Shown piece by piece: positions 12,656-25,600 of a stretch of DNA of 64,000 nt. The notes below the pieces were generated by a model, which made no database searches, was not told where the DNA came from, and worked only from the letters and a program-made list of their open reading frames with translations. The DNA comes from Kappaphycus alvarezii (taxonomy: Eukaryota > Rhodophyta > Florideophyceae > Gigartinales > Solieriaceae). Position numbers and translations under genes: made by a program. Every line of letters starts with the position of its first letter. Positions within the stretch are counted from its first letter, which is position 1. Where the stretch lies: assembly GCA_002205965.3 (NCBI GenBank), contig NADL03000481.1, positions 1,488,001 to 1,552,000 on the forward strand, in the 5' to 3' direction.

Positions 12656-14467
12656 GATTACCCGTTTAATAATATTTACTCACCTGTCATTTCGAGTGAA
12701 CACTGCCTGACGGCCTATTAAGATTAAAATCTAATCGGATGATCCACATCGGTCACGTACGGTTTCTGCCTGCAAGGCATGCAAGCCAGTCAGGTGCTTG
12801 CCCGCCGCGCATCCTTCTATGTAGATGCCTACCCACCCTGGTATGTTCGCATGCTTCTTACCGTACCCAATCCCGTATACGTATGAAGATTGCGTTGTTC
12901 TCCTCTGCAGGTGGCCGACGTGGCATACTTGGATAGCAGTTACAGTAGTCAAATAGTCGGGCTAGTCAGTACGTACAGTATACCGCACAGGCATAATATG
13001 CAAATATTATTTGGTACTAAGGTAAAGATTATCATTACAGAATATCATCATTACAGTATTATGAGATATTTTCTAACCTAAGTGAAGGTATGTACAGTAC
13101 AACTTGCAACGATTGATACTGTGCTGTACCCTTCAGCTATACGTAATACTGTACAAGAGCCAAACTATGGCTACGGTGCATGGAATAACACATGTACAGC
13201 CCTGTACTTTACAATGTAGCTAAAATCATTGGACGGGAGCAAACAAGTTCTGCATTCTGCCAGAAGATTTGGAACAACAGTAATTGGGGAGAAGCATAGG
13301 CAGACTGGACTGCGTTGTAGACGGAATGGATGGGTGGCAGAATAGTATGAGTAGGGTTTTCGCCAAATTAATAAGAGGACATGACTCCCAACGGTAATAT
13401 GTGCGTAATACGTGCGCAGAAATAATTCATTGGCGCAAAGATCTCTTCCGTCAACCGCCTCCATCGCTGCCATCACTTCTCTACCTTATCCCAGGGCAGC
13501 TTGCAAGCTACAGTATGCCAAACATTGCATATGAGACTTCCTGATTTCGAGAATCTCGCAGCAATCCAAATAACAACAGCGCAAGTTTGAATGAATAAAT
13601 ATCATCTTCTCTCTATCCCGTCGAAATCTCGCAGCGGAAGGATTGGTCGCACCCGATGGCACTGGGCTCAAGGATCGATTCTCTTGCAATTCTACAGCAG
13701 AGAAATCGTACTGTACTTGATTACGGCCTATGTAGTTGCGCCAGTAAATCCAAGACAAACGTTTCTCGACGGCTATGCCTTACACAGGAAACAGTCTCTC
13801 CCTGTCCTCATCAAACTCTGATTCTCACTACCCCCTGAGCGGCTTATGACCTCCTCTCTCCAAATTTATCCTACTCCGTCCGTTAAGTGCTGCAACTCAC
13901 CAGCGCTCAACTTTCCGACACGGCAATGCCCCGTAACCATATCTCACAGCTTGACGTCCATATTTGCAATCCTGTACAGCTGTGATGCCGCCTGTCCTTT
14001 GGCATTGATGGGCGCTTTCAATCCTTTCTCTTCCTCTATGATCCTGGCACACGTCGACTTCATTTCGCGTCCCTCGTCAGCGATGTTTCTATCCATTTTG
14101 CTGGATGTAGTTTGAAGGCAGAGTCTAAGCTTGAGTTACCGGTTGGGCTTATCACCTGCGATGGCAAAAGTATTCAAGCCTGTTACAGGTCAGCAACTCT
14201 ATTTTTGTTTACCCGTCCTTTGCTACATTATTATCCTAAGTTACCATCCCAACTGCTCCCCCACGTACCACTTTCCCACCACAGCTCACAAACACCCCTC
14301 CAACTCCCATTTTCATTACTCATTCCTATAGTACAGCTCACGTAATGCTGAAGTTTCAGAGTATGTACACAACAGACCCACCACTCCTAATTCTCTCAAC
14401 TTCTCTCCTCTCAAACCTCGCTGTCCTACCTACTTTTCCGCCAGTCCAAAGTCGGCCCGAATTCCGT
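12656..14467. other. Intergenic DNA with no recognised gene
   Basis: Short frames only. GTAC-type palindromic motifs occur at about 12968-12985, 13085-13155 and 13193-13215. It forms the 3' flank of the kinase gene. Confidence 0.5.
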
Positions 14468-16957
14468 TCAAAGTCTTTGCAATTGCCAGAAAGTCGGGCG
14501 CTTATTCACGTCCTGGTCCCAACATTCCCGAATAAGGCGCTGCACAGCTGCCGGCACCTGATCTGATTTCAAAAAACTTTGGTCTTTCCCCCCTCACTGC
14601 TACCTTCATCACCAGTTGCGCCACTTGCGTAGTCCTCCCAAATGGAATCCTTCCACAGAAGATCTCCCAGCAGACAATGCCAAAGCTGTACACATCTGAT
14701 CCCGTTTGATACTTTTGCTCATTCATAACTTCCGGTGCCATTGTCACTAAAGATCCTGTCAAACCCCTGCCGACCGGGTACCAGTGAGGCTTGTGTTGAA
14801 TTGATTTTCGACAATCCAAAGTCGATGATAGTTGCCTTGTATTCCCGTCGTCTTGACGAGACACCAAAATGTTTGGCCGATTTCAGATCCCGATGCAGCA
14901 CTATTGGGTCTCTTCCATGCAAGTACAACATGCCTCTTGCAATGTTTTGCATCAGCAGCAGCTTTTGCTTGAGGTTCAGGTCTACTTTGTGAGCCCCGTG
15001 CAAGCAATCAAAGAGACTTCCACCCGCAATCAGCTCGCTCACAATACAAAGTGGATACCTCGGGTCCACGCATGCTCCCATGTACAGCAACAGGTTTGGA
15101 TGCCGTATAGATTTGAGTAGCGAAACTTCTTGCAAAAATCTCACACGATGGTTCGCCATTTCACTATCGGGTCCGCCGTTGTTCTCATCATCATCTACTG
15201 GTTCCCTATCGCCAATCATACTGTCGAATTCCGGTTCAAAGCTCTCATCGCCCTCGCAATAGTGCTGTTTAGGGTCGTCGGGATCACCAGCGGTTGCCGA
15301 TCCGTCGGGATTAAGGATCAGTCTCGGCCCTATCTTAAATACTTTCACCGCCACTGGAGAGTCAAGCCACTTGGCTCGCCACACGGTGGCAAATGACCCA
15401 CTTCCAATTTGATTTTCAAACGTCAGTGTCCTAAAGTCAACTTCAAACGTCCCAATCGCATTGAGCGTTAATGATCGATTATGCCCTGGTGTCCGCTGTT
15501 GATTTCCCGCCCTTCCTGGTGATGGCTGTTCCGGAGTGTGATTCGCATTGGATAGTGCTCCCTCCGCAGCGTGAAGTGGTGATGGATTTTCTGAGTACTG
15601 GGGCGGTGACTCCATCTCACCTGAATCATCACCGTACGTGCCTGGCTCTCCAGAATAATCGGACGACATTGCAGCTGGCAAAACGGAGGAACTTGCTTGC
15701 GATGAGGGGTTGAGAGCAAAACTTTCTCGCCAAAACTCCTTATCGGCGAAACCCAGTTGATCTAACTCCTTTGCCAACAGCGCCTTTTCACGTTCACTGC
15801 GTAACCTGGCGACCCCTCTTGCTGTCCGTGGGCAAGCATATCCATCCAGGTCTTGACGACCGGGTCTTTCGCGCACCATTTTGCAAACTCTGTAAAGCCG
15901 ATCTTACCGTCACCATCCATATCATGTTCTAATAGAGTTTTCAGGGACAGTCGTCAAGATTTTCGGAATTACCACGCCTGAGACTCGCCAAGGACTTGCC
16001 CTCAACTGACTCGGAGGCCTTAAAGTCTTGACTCTTTGCAAAACTGCTCATGATGCGAAAGACACGCTTAATCTGCTGGGCACCAAGGAAACCAGTGCCC
16101 TCGGCATCGTACATCAAAAACAGGTACCTCAATCTTTCCTCCTCACTCCCCTTACTCAGAATCGTCATTCCAGCGACAAACTCCTTGAGGTTGAGCATTT
16201 CGCCAGAGGAATAAAACAAGAGTATGCGAAATTGAACATGGGACTATGATCCAAGTCGTCCTCGTCCAAATCCAAAATGGAGGAAAACAACTCAAAAAAC
16301 TGTGCCCTCGACAACCAGCCCTTACCCTCGGCGTCCAGGAGATTGAACTTTTGCTTCAAAGCGGTAAGCTCTGCGTAGTCCCACCTGCGGCTCGTCCATT
16401 GAGCCCCGGACTACTCCCGTAATCACTGTAACTAGGGCGACTCGGGACTGGACTTTGCGGGCTAGGAATCTCGAGGGGATGTTGGACCGGAGGTACAAAA
16501 GTGCCCATCTTGGCATGTTGTCGCATAGGTGAAGGACCAGCACTTGGGACACTGCCATCGCTACTTTCCACGGTAGCATGACCACTTGACGTACGAACCC
16601 AACACCTGGCATGGCGCCGCGTCGGAGCCCGGAGGAGTGGCTATTCTCCTGGCGCCATTCTCTCCGATATCAATAGTATCAATGCTATCACCGGACGTGG
16701 TTCATCCCAAGCGACATTGTTTGCAACGGCAGGCCATTACGACCTTGACTGGCGAGGACGCTCCAACGAGATTGAGCGCGGTCAAAGTCGACGGAACGAT
16801 AGGCACGTGCTGGGGGAGAGCGGAATGAGGGGCGTGGGGGATTGGTGGTGGCGAAAGAGGGAAGGGAATCGGCGGGGGGGGATGGGACGGGGGGAGGACG
16901 TTGGGAAGGGGGAGAGGAGGTGGCACGCCTGCGGGAGCGACCTGGGAAACGGACCAT
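14468..16957 (-). CDS. EF-hand and TKL-type protein kinase (frames interrupted)
   Basis: Reading from a start near 16957 (alternative 17104): a Pro/Ser-rich N terminus, EF-hand-type loops (DAEGKGWLSRAQ and DAEGTGFLGAQQ degenerate, DMDGDGKIGFTE canonical), then a Ser/Thr kinase. Kinase motifs: IGSGSFATVW, VAVKVF (Lys), HPNLLLYMGAC, HRDLKSA, IIDFGLS, TMAPEV, DVYSFGIVCWE, and the C-lobe LIRECWD...RPTFWQL ending at TGA 14468-14470. The HPNLLLYMGA and HRDLKSA blocks point to the tyrosine-kinase-like group. An acidic insert of about 60 residues separates the Lys strand from helix C. The likely role is calcium-responsive signalling. At least seven frame changes break it, some apparent insertions, unlike the other host genes. 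All catalytic motifs are present, so the living gene is probably functional. Confidence 0.7.
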
Positions 16958-18745
16958 GGCGTTGGGAGTTCTATTTTTGTGACGGGGGGGTTGGGGTGGG
17001 GGGGAGGGAGGGTGGGGGTAGTTGAATGATTGGGATGGGATGGGGAATGGGTGAGGTGGGTTGTGGTGGGGTGAAGGGTGGGTGTGCGTGGAGTGATTAG
17101 GCAACCTATGACTAGTACAGTACAGGGGTTCATCGGTCTACGAAAGTGAAAAAGGGGCAGAAATAAATTAACAAGCAAGCCTGTGCCGGGAGGACCCTGA
17201 GGGGTTTTGTTTTATTTATTTATTTATTTTCGTTTGGTGATGAAAATTACGAGTGCCGCAGAAAATGGTGATTGGGGGATTTTTGTTTTAAGAAAGGCAG
17301 CTATTGGATTGCAAGAGTTGTTTTCTTGCATGTTGTCGACAATTTCATACCGTTTTTTTTCTTCCATTGCAATAATTTTTTTGCTGGATTTTCACGGTTT
17401 TTTAGATGGCATCAAGGTCTCCAAATGTGGTATCCATCGAAAGAAATTAAAGAAAATACTGGTTGGTCCTGACATTCCGAACTTTAGAGGATAGATTTGT
17501 GTAGATTTTCAAAAAGATTTTCCAAGCCGCACTCACATACGCTACACATGCCGTACCACGTGCCTGTGACGTGTTTCCGCCGCTTTCACACAACTGTACA
17601 ACGAATTCCTAGCCATTTGCAGGGGCCAAACACGGATCTCCACCCCTCCATATGCTCACAATTACCCCCCTCCCTATCCTCGTTGTCCTTTTCTGTCCCA
17701 AAGTCCCACCATGCAAACTTATTTGTCAGCAATACTGTACTACACTGTACCTCGCTGTCCTATGCCATCACCACACTCACCCCGTCCCTCCTCCCCTCAA
17801 GTACCCTGCAGATATAGAATTCATATCGACGCCCATCCTCGCTGCGCTGGACACCCGTCATCGAAACGCAGCACGCCCGAGCCCACTGCAGTAAAGTGCG
17901 CCCCAACTTGCCAACCGCTAGTTGCACCCCCATGGTCCGACAACTGCCGACAAAGCGCGCCAGTTACACCCAACGTTCACGTCGATGTACAGTACTCTAC
18001 GGTACTGTACCTTTATGACCAACCAACTTTAAAACCCCCCCTGTACAGTACAGTGCCGTACAATACATACGGCAAAAAGTAGCTGTAATTTGCACACTCG
18101 TTGCCAAATGTAAGGAAGCATGCTGATTGCACGAAGAGGAATGATGATTCGGGGAACCCTGAACAATTTCCCCCAAAAAAACAAAATGATCCGCCAATGG
18201 AAAGCCGATAATTGGTTGTTGTCGGTAAGCGCTGCGGTGTATTTTTTGTGCTTGATTCGGTGCCTGTGTCGCTATTCACCAATGATGCGTCTCGACACGT
18301 GCGTGCAACGACTTGCAGATCGTGTGCTACAAACCATGGTGCATTCTGTGGCTGCATACTCAAGTCATGGAGAGCCTGTGACGTCGAGTGCTGAGCATGG
18401 TGTAACTGTGTAGCAAACGAGAAACTTGATCTTAGTGACGAGGCGCCTGCTAGGACGGATGGATTGCAGCTGTTCATGTAAGTGCCCTGCTTGTCCTGCT
18501 GGGACTTTGTAGATTACACAATTCTGCAAACGCAGAATTGTCAACAAACCAAAATTTGCTCGTGGCATCAATACTTGGTCAGTATGCTGTCTTTGGTAAG
18601 TACAACTTACAGTACAAGACGAACTGTAATGAACAGTACACAGCGCTGTATACGTGTAGTAAACCGGACGAGTAGAGTCTGCACTTGCAACATTTTGCAT
18701 CGATTCTGAGATTAACCATCCTCCTCTAAGCGAATCTGGATCCAG
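16958..18745. other. Intergenic region between divergent kinase and UROD genes
   Basis: No gene recognised. Holds strongly G-biased DNA at 16960-17110, a short TTTA tandem run at about 17208-17232, and GTAC-palindrome clusters at 17735-17755, 17983-18070 and 18600-18660. It should contain the promoters of both flanking genes, but no TATA box could be assigned. Confidence 0.45.
17983..18070. repeat. GTAC-rich palindromic motif cluster
   Basis: Repeated TACAGTAC, GGTACTGTAC and CTGTACAGTAC units over less than 90 bp. Same motif class as the clusters at 7.7, 13.1, 21.5, 27.4, 27.8 and 49.2 kb. Confidence 0.6.
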
Positions 18746-20141
18746 ATGGAAACCCTAAAACGTCATCACAATAATTACGAGATTTGCGATGCCCCATCTC
18801 CCCGTTCACTCCCCCCGCAATCTTACTATCCCGCCAAATCTCCTCCGCCAGTTGCCTCCGTTCCCATCGTTCCGTCCTCCCCCCTCAACAGACACTGCAC
18901 ACACCAAACACCACCTACAATCAACCACCTGCCTCTGCAATGTCTCCGCCCCCCTTTCCTCCGTCCCCTTGCCCTCCCGCTCACCGCTCACCCCCCGCTT
19001 CCCACCCCCACCATTCTTCCCCTTCCGCCACTGCCGCCCCCTCAAAACCACCCCCCCTCCCCTTCCTCCTCCCCGTCTCCCACAACCCCACTTCTCATTC
19101 GTGCCGCACGCAATCAACCAGTCCCCGTCCCCCGTCTGGCTCATGCGTCAAGCCGGCCGTTACATGTCCGACTTTCGCGCATATTCCAATCGTTTTCCGT
19201 TTCGCAAACGCTCCGAAACACCCTCCATCGCCGTCGAACTTTCCATGCAACCGTATCGTGCCTTTCATACCGACGCTGTGATTATGTTTTCCGATATTTT
19301 GACACCCTTGCCCGCATTGGGTATTGAGTTTGATATCGCTGCTGGAAAGGGGCCTATGATTACTCAACCATTCGTACTATGCAAAGGGTCAACGAGTTGG
19401 AGGGCGTTTTGTTTGAGCCGGAGAGGGATTTACCCTTTGTCGCAGATGTGTTGGAGAGGTTGCAAGTCGAATTGGAAGGGGGTGATGCCGCATTGATTGG
19501 CTTTGTGGGCGCTCCGTTCACCTTGGCCGCGTATTCCATAGAGGGCGCTGCGGCGAAAAACTTGATTCAGACAAAGGCTATGATGTATGGCCATCGGAGC
19601 GGCAACGCGTCCTGACGCGAGTGTTGGAAAAATTCGCATGCATGGTCGGCCAATATGCCTTGTTTCAGATTGATCATGGGGCGCAGGTGGTCCAGTTTTT
19701 TGACTCGTGGGCCCATCATTTGTCGCCGACCAGTACATGCAGTATGCGTTGCCGTACGTCAAACGAGCCATGGAACAGGTGAAACGACAACGACCGGACG
19801 TGCCGCTCATTTTTTCGCAAATGGGGCGGGCGGGAAATTGGAGATGATTGGGGAGGTTTTGGATGGGGTCGTTGATGTGATCAGTGTGGATTGGGGGGTT
19901 CGAATGGAAGATGCTAGGAGAAGGCTGGGGATAGGGTGGTTTTGCAAGGGAATGTGGACCCCAGCGTGTTGGCAGTGGGCACAGAGGCTGCGATTAGAGA
20001 GGCAGTAAGGGAAACGGTGAGGCAGGCTGGGGGGAAAGTCATTTTGAATTTGGGCATGGTGTGATCAAGGAGACGCCAGAGGAGGCTGTTAGAGTATTTT
20101 GCGATGAAGCAAGGAGACTATCTGTGGCCGATATGTCGTGA
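18746..20141 (+). CDS. Uroporphyrinogen decarboxylase (frames interrupted)
   Basis: Converts uroporphyrinogen III to coproporphyrinogen III in haem and chlorophyll synthesis, normally plastid-located in algae. Both family signatures are present: [12 protein letters not shown] near 19130 and [16 protein letters not shown] near 19500. Also seen in order: [64 protein letters not shown] and GKVILN followed by GHGV, ending at TGA 20139-20141. A long Pro-rich N terminus could be a plastid transit peptide; the start is uncertain (18746, 18784 or 18951). Joining the frames needs losses near 19375, 19595, 19718, 19815, 19933 and 20053 and one apparent gain near 19133. Catalytic blocks are well conserved, which argues against a long-dead pseudogene. 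Confidence 0.85.
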
Positions 20142-20451
20142 TACGAGCGGGATATGGAGAAAACTCCCGGAGTGTTAAGAGACGGGTGCGTGAGGACTGA
20201 AGGGTGGGGAGAGTCATTCGTTGTTACATAATCTTAAGTTAATGATACAGTGGTGTATACACGCCCTTCTCGCTCCATTTGTTCCGCCTACGGCTTATGA
20301 CATGGTCACAGTTGATGCAAGTGTATCCACTGCAACGAACAGCACATCCCTGTCTGTATGCCGGAATCCAGCATAGCTTTAACGCGCCGGCCTATATTTT
20401 GACATTTGTAGTGCGCAAGCACAAGCACGATTGCAAGACGCCGTGTGGTGT
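20142..20451. other. Spacer between convergent genes
   Basis: About 310 bp separate the UROD stop from the stop of the minus-strand ubiquitin-domain gene. No ORF of note. It should hold both polyadenylation regions; no clear AATAAA pair was found. Confidence 0.4.
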
Positions 20452-21218
20452 TCATTTGTCGTTTGTTAACATGACTACGCCGAAAACAATATTGACAAGA
20501 GCACCCAGACTGATGCCCCTCTTCCACCGCCTCGATAAAACTATACTCCTGTCCATACTCAAAACCAGCATAATCAAGCCCAACATGGCACCCAGCAAAA
20601 ACCCCCACAAGCAGTCATTCCACGGACCCTCCAACTCCAACTCGGCCTCTCTCTCATTCCTCTCCAACTCATCCAAATCGACACCCAAGGTTCCAACAGT
20701 CAAAGCGGGGTTGACATCATCAGAATTCGCGGGCGGTGTTACTTCCTCGAATAAAAACGGGAAACGCACGGCAATAATCTGCTCATCACTTAAACCGGCG
20801 GCACGAAGCGAGGCCACACTTTGTGTACTAGCGGGCAATAAAATGCGAGTCTCAGCGGATGGATTGCGGTCCGAGGGAGAGGAAGGGGACGTAGAATCGG
20901 GATGTGAGGTTTGGTTGGTGGGGAAGTGTTTGCAGGAAAGGTTGTGATCTCGGAGATTGCGCAATGGAGATACGAATTGTCGGTGAGGTTTGCAGAGGTG
21001 AGGGTGTGAGTGGAGAGCAAAAGTTTGCCCGCGGAGATGAGACGGAGACGATGGGTGTGTGGGGATATGGTAGGGACGGTGGCAAAGATTTTGGAACGGA
21101 GTTGGGAAATAGTTGAGGTGGGTGGTAGAGAGAGGGAGAGTGGAGGGTCGACGCCACCGAGGGATATGCGGAGGGATATTGAGGGGGGTGGTGACGGCGG
21201 TTGTGAAAGCGTGGACAT
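20452..21218 (-). CDS. Dsc3/TMUB-like ubiquitin-domain membrane protein (one frame break)
   Basis: Starts at ATG 21218 (MSTLSQPPS). Residues of about 15-95 form a ubiquitin-like fold: ISLRISLGG, the TISQLRSKIFA helix, HRLRLISAGKLLLS and NSYLHCAIS. After a Ser/Thr/Pro-rich linker the C-terminal half reads LRAAGLSDEQIIAVRFPF, an acidic stretch, WNDCLWGFLLGAMLGLIMLV (membrane segment), SRRWKRG and LGALVNIVFGVVML (second membrane segment). This order matches DUF2407 proteins such as Dsc3, a subunit of the Golgi Dsc E3 ligase, and the related TMUB proteins of ER-associated degradation. One lost base near 20950 separates the halves. It converges on UROD. Family call good; Dsc3 versus TMUB is open. 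Confidence 0.6.
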
Positions 21219-21644
21219 ATTTGATAGTTGGAGGGGAGGAGAGAGGAGGGTGAGTGTAGAGGTGACGTAGGCTGCTGCGGGGGGAAGGGGGTGGCGGGCG
21301 GTTGAAAGGTGACTTGCGGTGAGGTGGTTGGCGAGTACTCCAGTTGGTTGGGCACTGGTGCAGTAGGGTTTGCAGGCCGGCCTTTGTATGAGCACCGTAA
21401 ATATCATCATTGTGAGTGTTGGAATTGGAAGAAAGCACTGTAATGATTACACTCTAGTACACTTGAGGAGGTTTACTGTCGGACAGTTTGCTGTACAGGA
21501 GGTTCAGCTCAGTTCAGTTCAGTGCACTACTGTACGTACTGTACTGTACTGCGTGACCGCGACAGCTGCCGAGTATTTCTCTAGTACCTTGGCTGGTATC
21601 GCAGAGGGTGATCCAAGCGAGTGAAAAGCTAGCGCACAGAATTC
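21219..21644. other. Intergenic stretch with GTAC motif cluster
   Basis: Upstream of the ubiquitin-domain gene. Contains a Pro-encoding skewed stretch and, at about 21488-21555, GCTGTACAGG, three TCAGT units and the run TACTGTACGTACTGTACTG. No gene recognised. Confidence 0.45.
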
Positions 21645-24600
21645 CATCCTAGCCTCGATCTCCCGCCAGGACCTCGCCAGGAATGGCAGCCACTTTCGTG
21701 GCTAGATCCCTCTTCTTCCGCTTTTCTGCTGCATTGGCAACGGCTCGCGCTTCCCGTGCTCCCATTAAAGTATCGCTCTCCTGGAATGGCGGGGATACGG
21801 TCATGTCGTAGGCCACTGGGAGAGGGGACCAGCTGTTCGTTGCTCCAGACCGCGGGTGCACCAGATATCTGCGGGTCCCACATTGAGTCCAGGGATTAAG
21901 TGTACTTAACCTCGTACTGGACGCCAACTCTGCTGCCGTTAACAGCTCTCGCCCAAGTATTTTCACCACTGCTGTGTGCCGCTTGGTCCACCCAAGGCCT
22001 TTCCTACAGACATCTTCGGCGTGGTCTCCGAAGAGATCCATGGGCCTGTTGCACCCTGCGCACCGCTGTGGTGCGGTGTCTTCAAACGCCCAAACTCCCA
22101 GGTGACGGCGCAACATCACTGACCACATCTCGTTGGACCTTCGGTTGATTACGGAGGGGTTTCCGCTCTCGTGTCCAGGGTCTCCTTGTTTTGTTATAGC
22201 GGGCCACTGGTGGAGTTTCTGGCTCCGGTGCTGCGCGAGGGGTGTCTTTCGCATCCGGGTCAACTTGTTGGTTGTCGTTGACTTGCACATCGTCGGGTAG
22301 GGATCCATCGTTTTGGTCTGTTTCCGGTGCCAGGTGTGGGCACCCCCTGTAGAACCTCGAAATGAAATTCTCCGCAAAGTCATTTATGCGTGTAGGGTGG
22401 CCGCTGCTGTGTCAACGAGGCGACTAGTTGCTCCCGCTAGGGCTTTGCGATCTCTCACGCTAATATCGGAAGGTATGGTCTTGAGGAACCCAACCTCGCG
22501 GGCGGCTGCAATGCAAGCAAGACCTTCCACTCGACCGTAGGAGGCTCGGCGATGAGATCGGATAGTGTGTTCGTCGAGAGACGAGCACCAGGGAGATCAT
22601 TGCCGAGCATTTTCTAGGATTTTGGGGAGAGTTGGGGAATCCGCAGCGTAGTGCACTACAACTGTCTAGTCCCCCACCTTGAGGAGAGCGTGTTTCGGCA
22701 GTACCTCTCCAGCACCTTCTGCCGCTATCAGCAGGCATGCTTGTGCGTCCGCGTAGGATGACAGGGCCCACTTACCTGGCGGCCCGCTGAGAACGCGAGA
22801 GTTGATATCATCGGGGCCAATTCATACTCAAGCCCCGTCGTTCCGTTGACTGGGGCCGGCTCGATACTGACTGCGTATCGGCTGTGGCGTTACGGGGCCT
22901 TGGGTGGGACAGGTTCCGGTGCTTGTTGCAGTGATCCAGCCTGGAAACGGCAGAAATCTCGTACTGTGGAAGGGATCGTTGCGACTCTTGTCTACGTGTG
23001 CGCCTTGGCTATGTCCGCCTAGGAGCGCGAACGTGCCTTGTCGGTTCTGGCTTTCGCCATACCAGGCGGGGATGTCGAACCCAGGTTGGTCACAGTTTCT
23101 TGAGTGGGTTGATGGACGGAACGAGGGAGAGAGGGAGCGAGCGAAAGAGAGAGTCTCAAAAGTCGACACAGTCTAATCAGCGCCTGAGAAAATGTCAATG
23201 AGCACCTGCGGCCTTCCCCACCGCTTATTCATGTCCGCTCCCTGCGTTTTCCGCGCTTATGTCCTGCGCCCCCGCCTCCCGCACGTTCATTCTCTGCCAT
23301 GACAACGCCAAACCGTCAACATCCACCGTAACCAACAACAAAGTACAATTCGTCAGAAAAGAGAAAGGGCACACTACCCGCCTTCCCACTCCATATCCCG
23401 AAATCCCCACTTCTCCAACGCGCCCATCCCCCGAGCTCCGTGCAAACCCACAGCGCCCTTAACATACACCATCTCCAATTTCAGACCCCTTCATGTAGGA
23501 CAAAAGGCGAAGGTCGGGGAGGTGAAGGTCGGGGATACATTGGACTGTCGGGGAGGTTGAGGGATCGGCAGGCACCGTAGCTCAGTGTCTTGTACGAGTA
23601 GGGGGCCTCTAATTCGCAGTCAACTCCCACAGTTCGAGTCAATAGGAACACAAGCGCGATACGAACCGATGTTTGGCGATGCGGTCGACCGAAATCAGAC
23701 GGGCAGAGATGAGCAGCGTGGTCTGCGAACACATCAATTCGCGTGGGCAAGGGTAGCAAGTAAGCGGCGGCTCTCTGGGCAGACTGAGAGGCCAAGTTGC
23801 TGCTGCAGTATGACGGCATAGCAGGTGGCGGTGGTCGCGGTGGTGTTGATGGAGTGGTCAGTAAGGAAAGCAGCGGCAGGGCTGCGACGGAAGGCGAGTA
23901 CGCCAATGCGGAGGCGTTTGTCGGCGTCAGAGTATCGGGATGATGTGGGATTGGCAATCCAGTCGTCCTCCTCGCAGTAGGCCCAGGCCGTGGCGTCGCG
24001 CTTTAACTTTGTATGATACAGAGGGTGCTAGTGGGTGAGGCACCGAGAACGCTTGGAGCAAAAGGGGGAACGGTCAGAGTGGGACGGGTAGCTGGAGATG
24101 CCTAGGAAAGAGCAGAAACGTGGTGCGGCTTGAGCAAAGAGGGAACCCTTGAGAGCAGGGCATGGGTACCCAAGTATCGGAGAGGTGCAGGGTGTTTAGT
24201 ACCAACCAGTGTGAGCCCGAGCGGGGCCTGCATCGATTATGTCGGCGGCGGCATAGCGAGAGAGGCAGGCGGAGGAGGAGGCCTGCTCACCCAGGCGGAC
24301 TGGGAGAGGAGCGTGGACCCAAGTCTGGTCGGTAAGGGCGACACTGTTCAGGGACTCGTAGAAACCCCTTCGTGGGTCGTTAGATTGAAGAGCCGCGCTC
24401 ATAAAGTGCTGCGAGTCGGAGAATCAGGAAGTGTGGGTCATAATGCAAAACGAAGCTCACAGGCGATGCATGTGGAAACGAGCACCATTTTCGCGAACGA
24501 TGTGCAGAAGGTGGTGTGTGTTACGACCTGCCTGTATTTGGGCCAGAACGAAAGATTCAGCGAAGAGGCAGCCCCTGAGCGGAGGATCGAGGAATTCGAA

Positions 24601-25600
24601 ACCTTTATCCATAAAATCTTCGAGAAGGAAGTCATGGCGGAAAGAAGAGTGGGCTAGACAGGAGGTCGAAGGCCAGAGGATCCTGATTTTGCCTAGGCTG
24701 GGATAGAGGCTGACAGTGGGGCCGTAGCCGGAACAACCGCAGCGCTCTGCGAAGAACGTCAAGCGCCCTAATGAGTGTACCATCATTTGCGGGTCATAGA
24801 TAGAGAAGGATGTTGGTGGTGTCTGCGATCCGGCGAACTAGGGAGTGGTTGCAAATGAAAAAGGAGCATACTGGCAGAGTCTACTTGCCGGGTACCCTGG
24901 GCACAGGGAATCAGGGTGCGTTGGCGGTTGAGTACCAGCAGAGGCGGCTTGCACCTTGGGAACGGCCGTGTAGCATGTTCTTGAAACACGCTAGGGTGGC
25001 CGTATAAGTAGGCAGAATGCGTTGCGGACACCGAACAGGACAGTCGCAAAGTTTGGCTCGTGGGAGGCACTTTGAAGGTGGGCGCACGCACCGTGAGCAA
25101 TGGCGTCGATGCCGGCTTTGATGCCAATCACCGTTTGGTATGTTAGAGGAAATCCCTTGTTTATTGAGCGGAGGGGAACAAAGCTGTGGAAACAATTCGG
25201 CGCAAGACAAAGCCGAAGCAGCAGGTCGGATCTTGTGCGGTCGGGGTTGGAGTGATAGTCGTGTGGTCTCCCGAGTCGATGCAGCAGACCGGCTTTGTAA
25301 GGACAGAGAGCCGTAACATCGTAGCTGACGAAGGTCTCAACCAATAGATGGAATCACCAGGAAGGGGTGCGGTCAGGCGCTGCAACGGGAAACGGTGTGG
25401 TGGTTCTCTTGAGATGCTCTGCGTGGAGCGTGCGACGGCAGCCACGGTGAAACGGGGCGGGGGGAGTAGACTGGGGACAAGGAGATGAATAATGGGCTGT
25501 GGGACCGCGATGAAGCTCGCGGAGCGCATGCCGCTTGCACGGGTTGTTCATGTCGGCTAGGGGATCTATATGCTGAGACCGCACGGCTTTGCCCAGCATG
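21645..25600 (-). mobile_element. Decayed non-LTR retrotransposon
   Basis: Minus-strand remnants run 5' to 3' from about 25600 to 21645. Near 25000-25140 the blocks GIKAGIDAIAHGACAHLQ and ATVLFGVRNAFC match the reverse transcriptase finger/palm region (usual form GVxxGxEAIxHA...DxxNAF; the Asp is replaced by Gly here). Near 24560-24600 GFEFLDPP resembles the thumb region. At 21649-22383 a frame of 244 residues carries CAGCNRPMDLFGDHAEDVCR followed by KRHTAVV, the C-terminal Cys/His motif, then YDMTVSPPFQ as in the endonuclease-like tail. Frames change repeatedly and no complete domain is left. At 22800-24200 the frames are unreadable and could include another insertion. Confidence 0.6.

Noticed and set aside
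18789-19139. Separate Pro-rich genes in three overlapping frames upstream of UROD
   Set aside because: Low-complexity C-rich DNA gives open frames in all three registers; at most one is the UROD N terminus.
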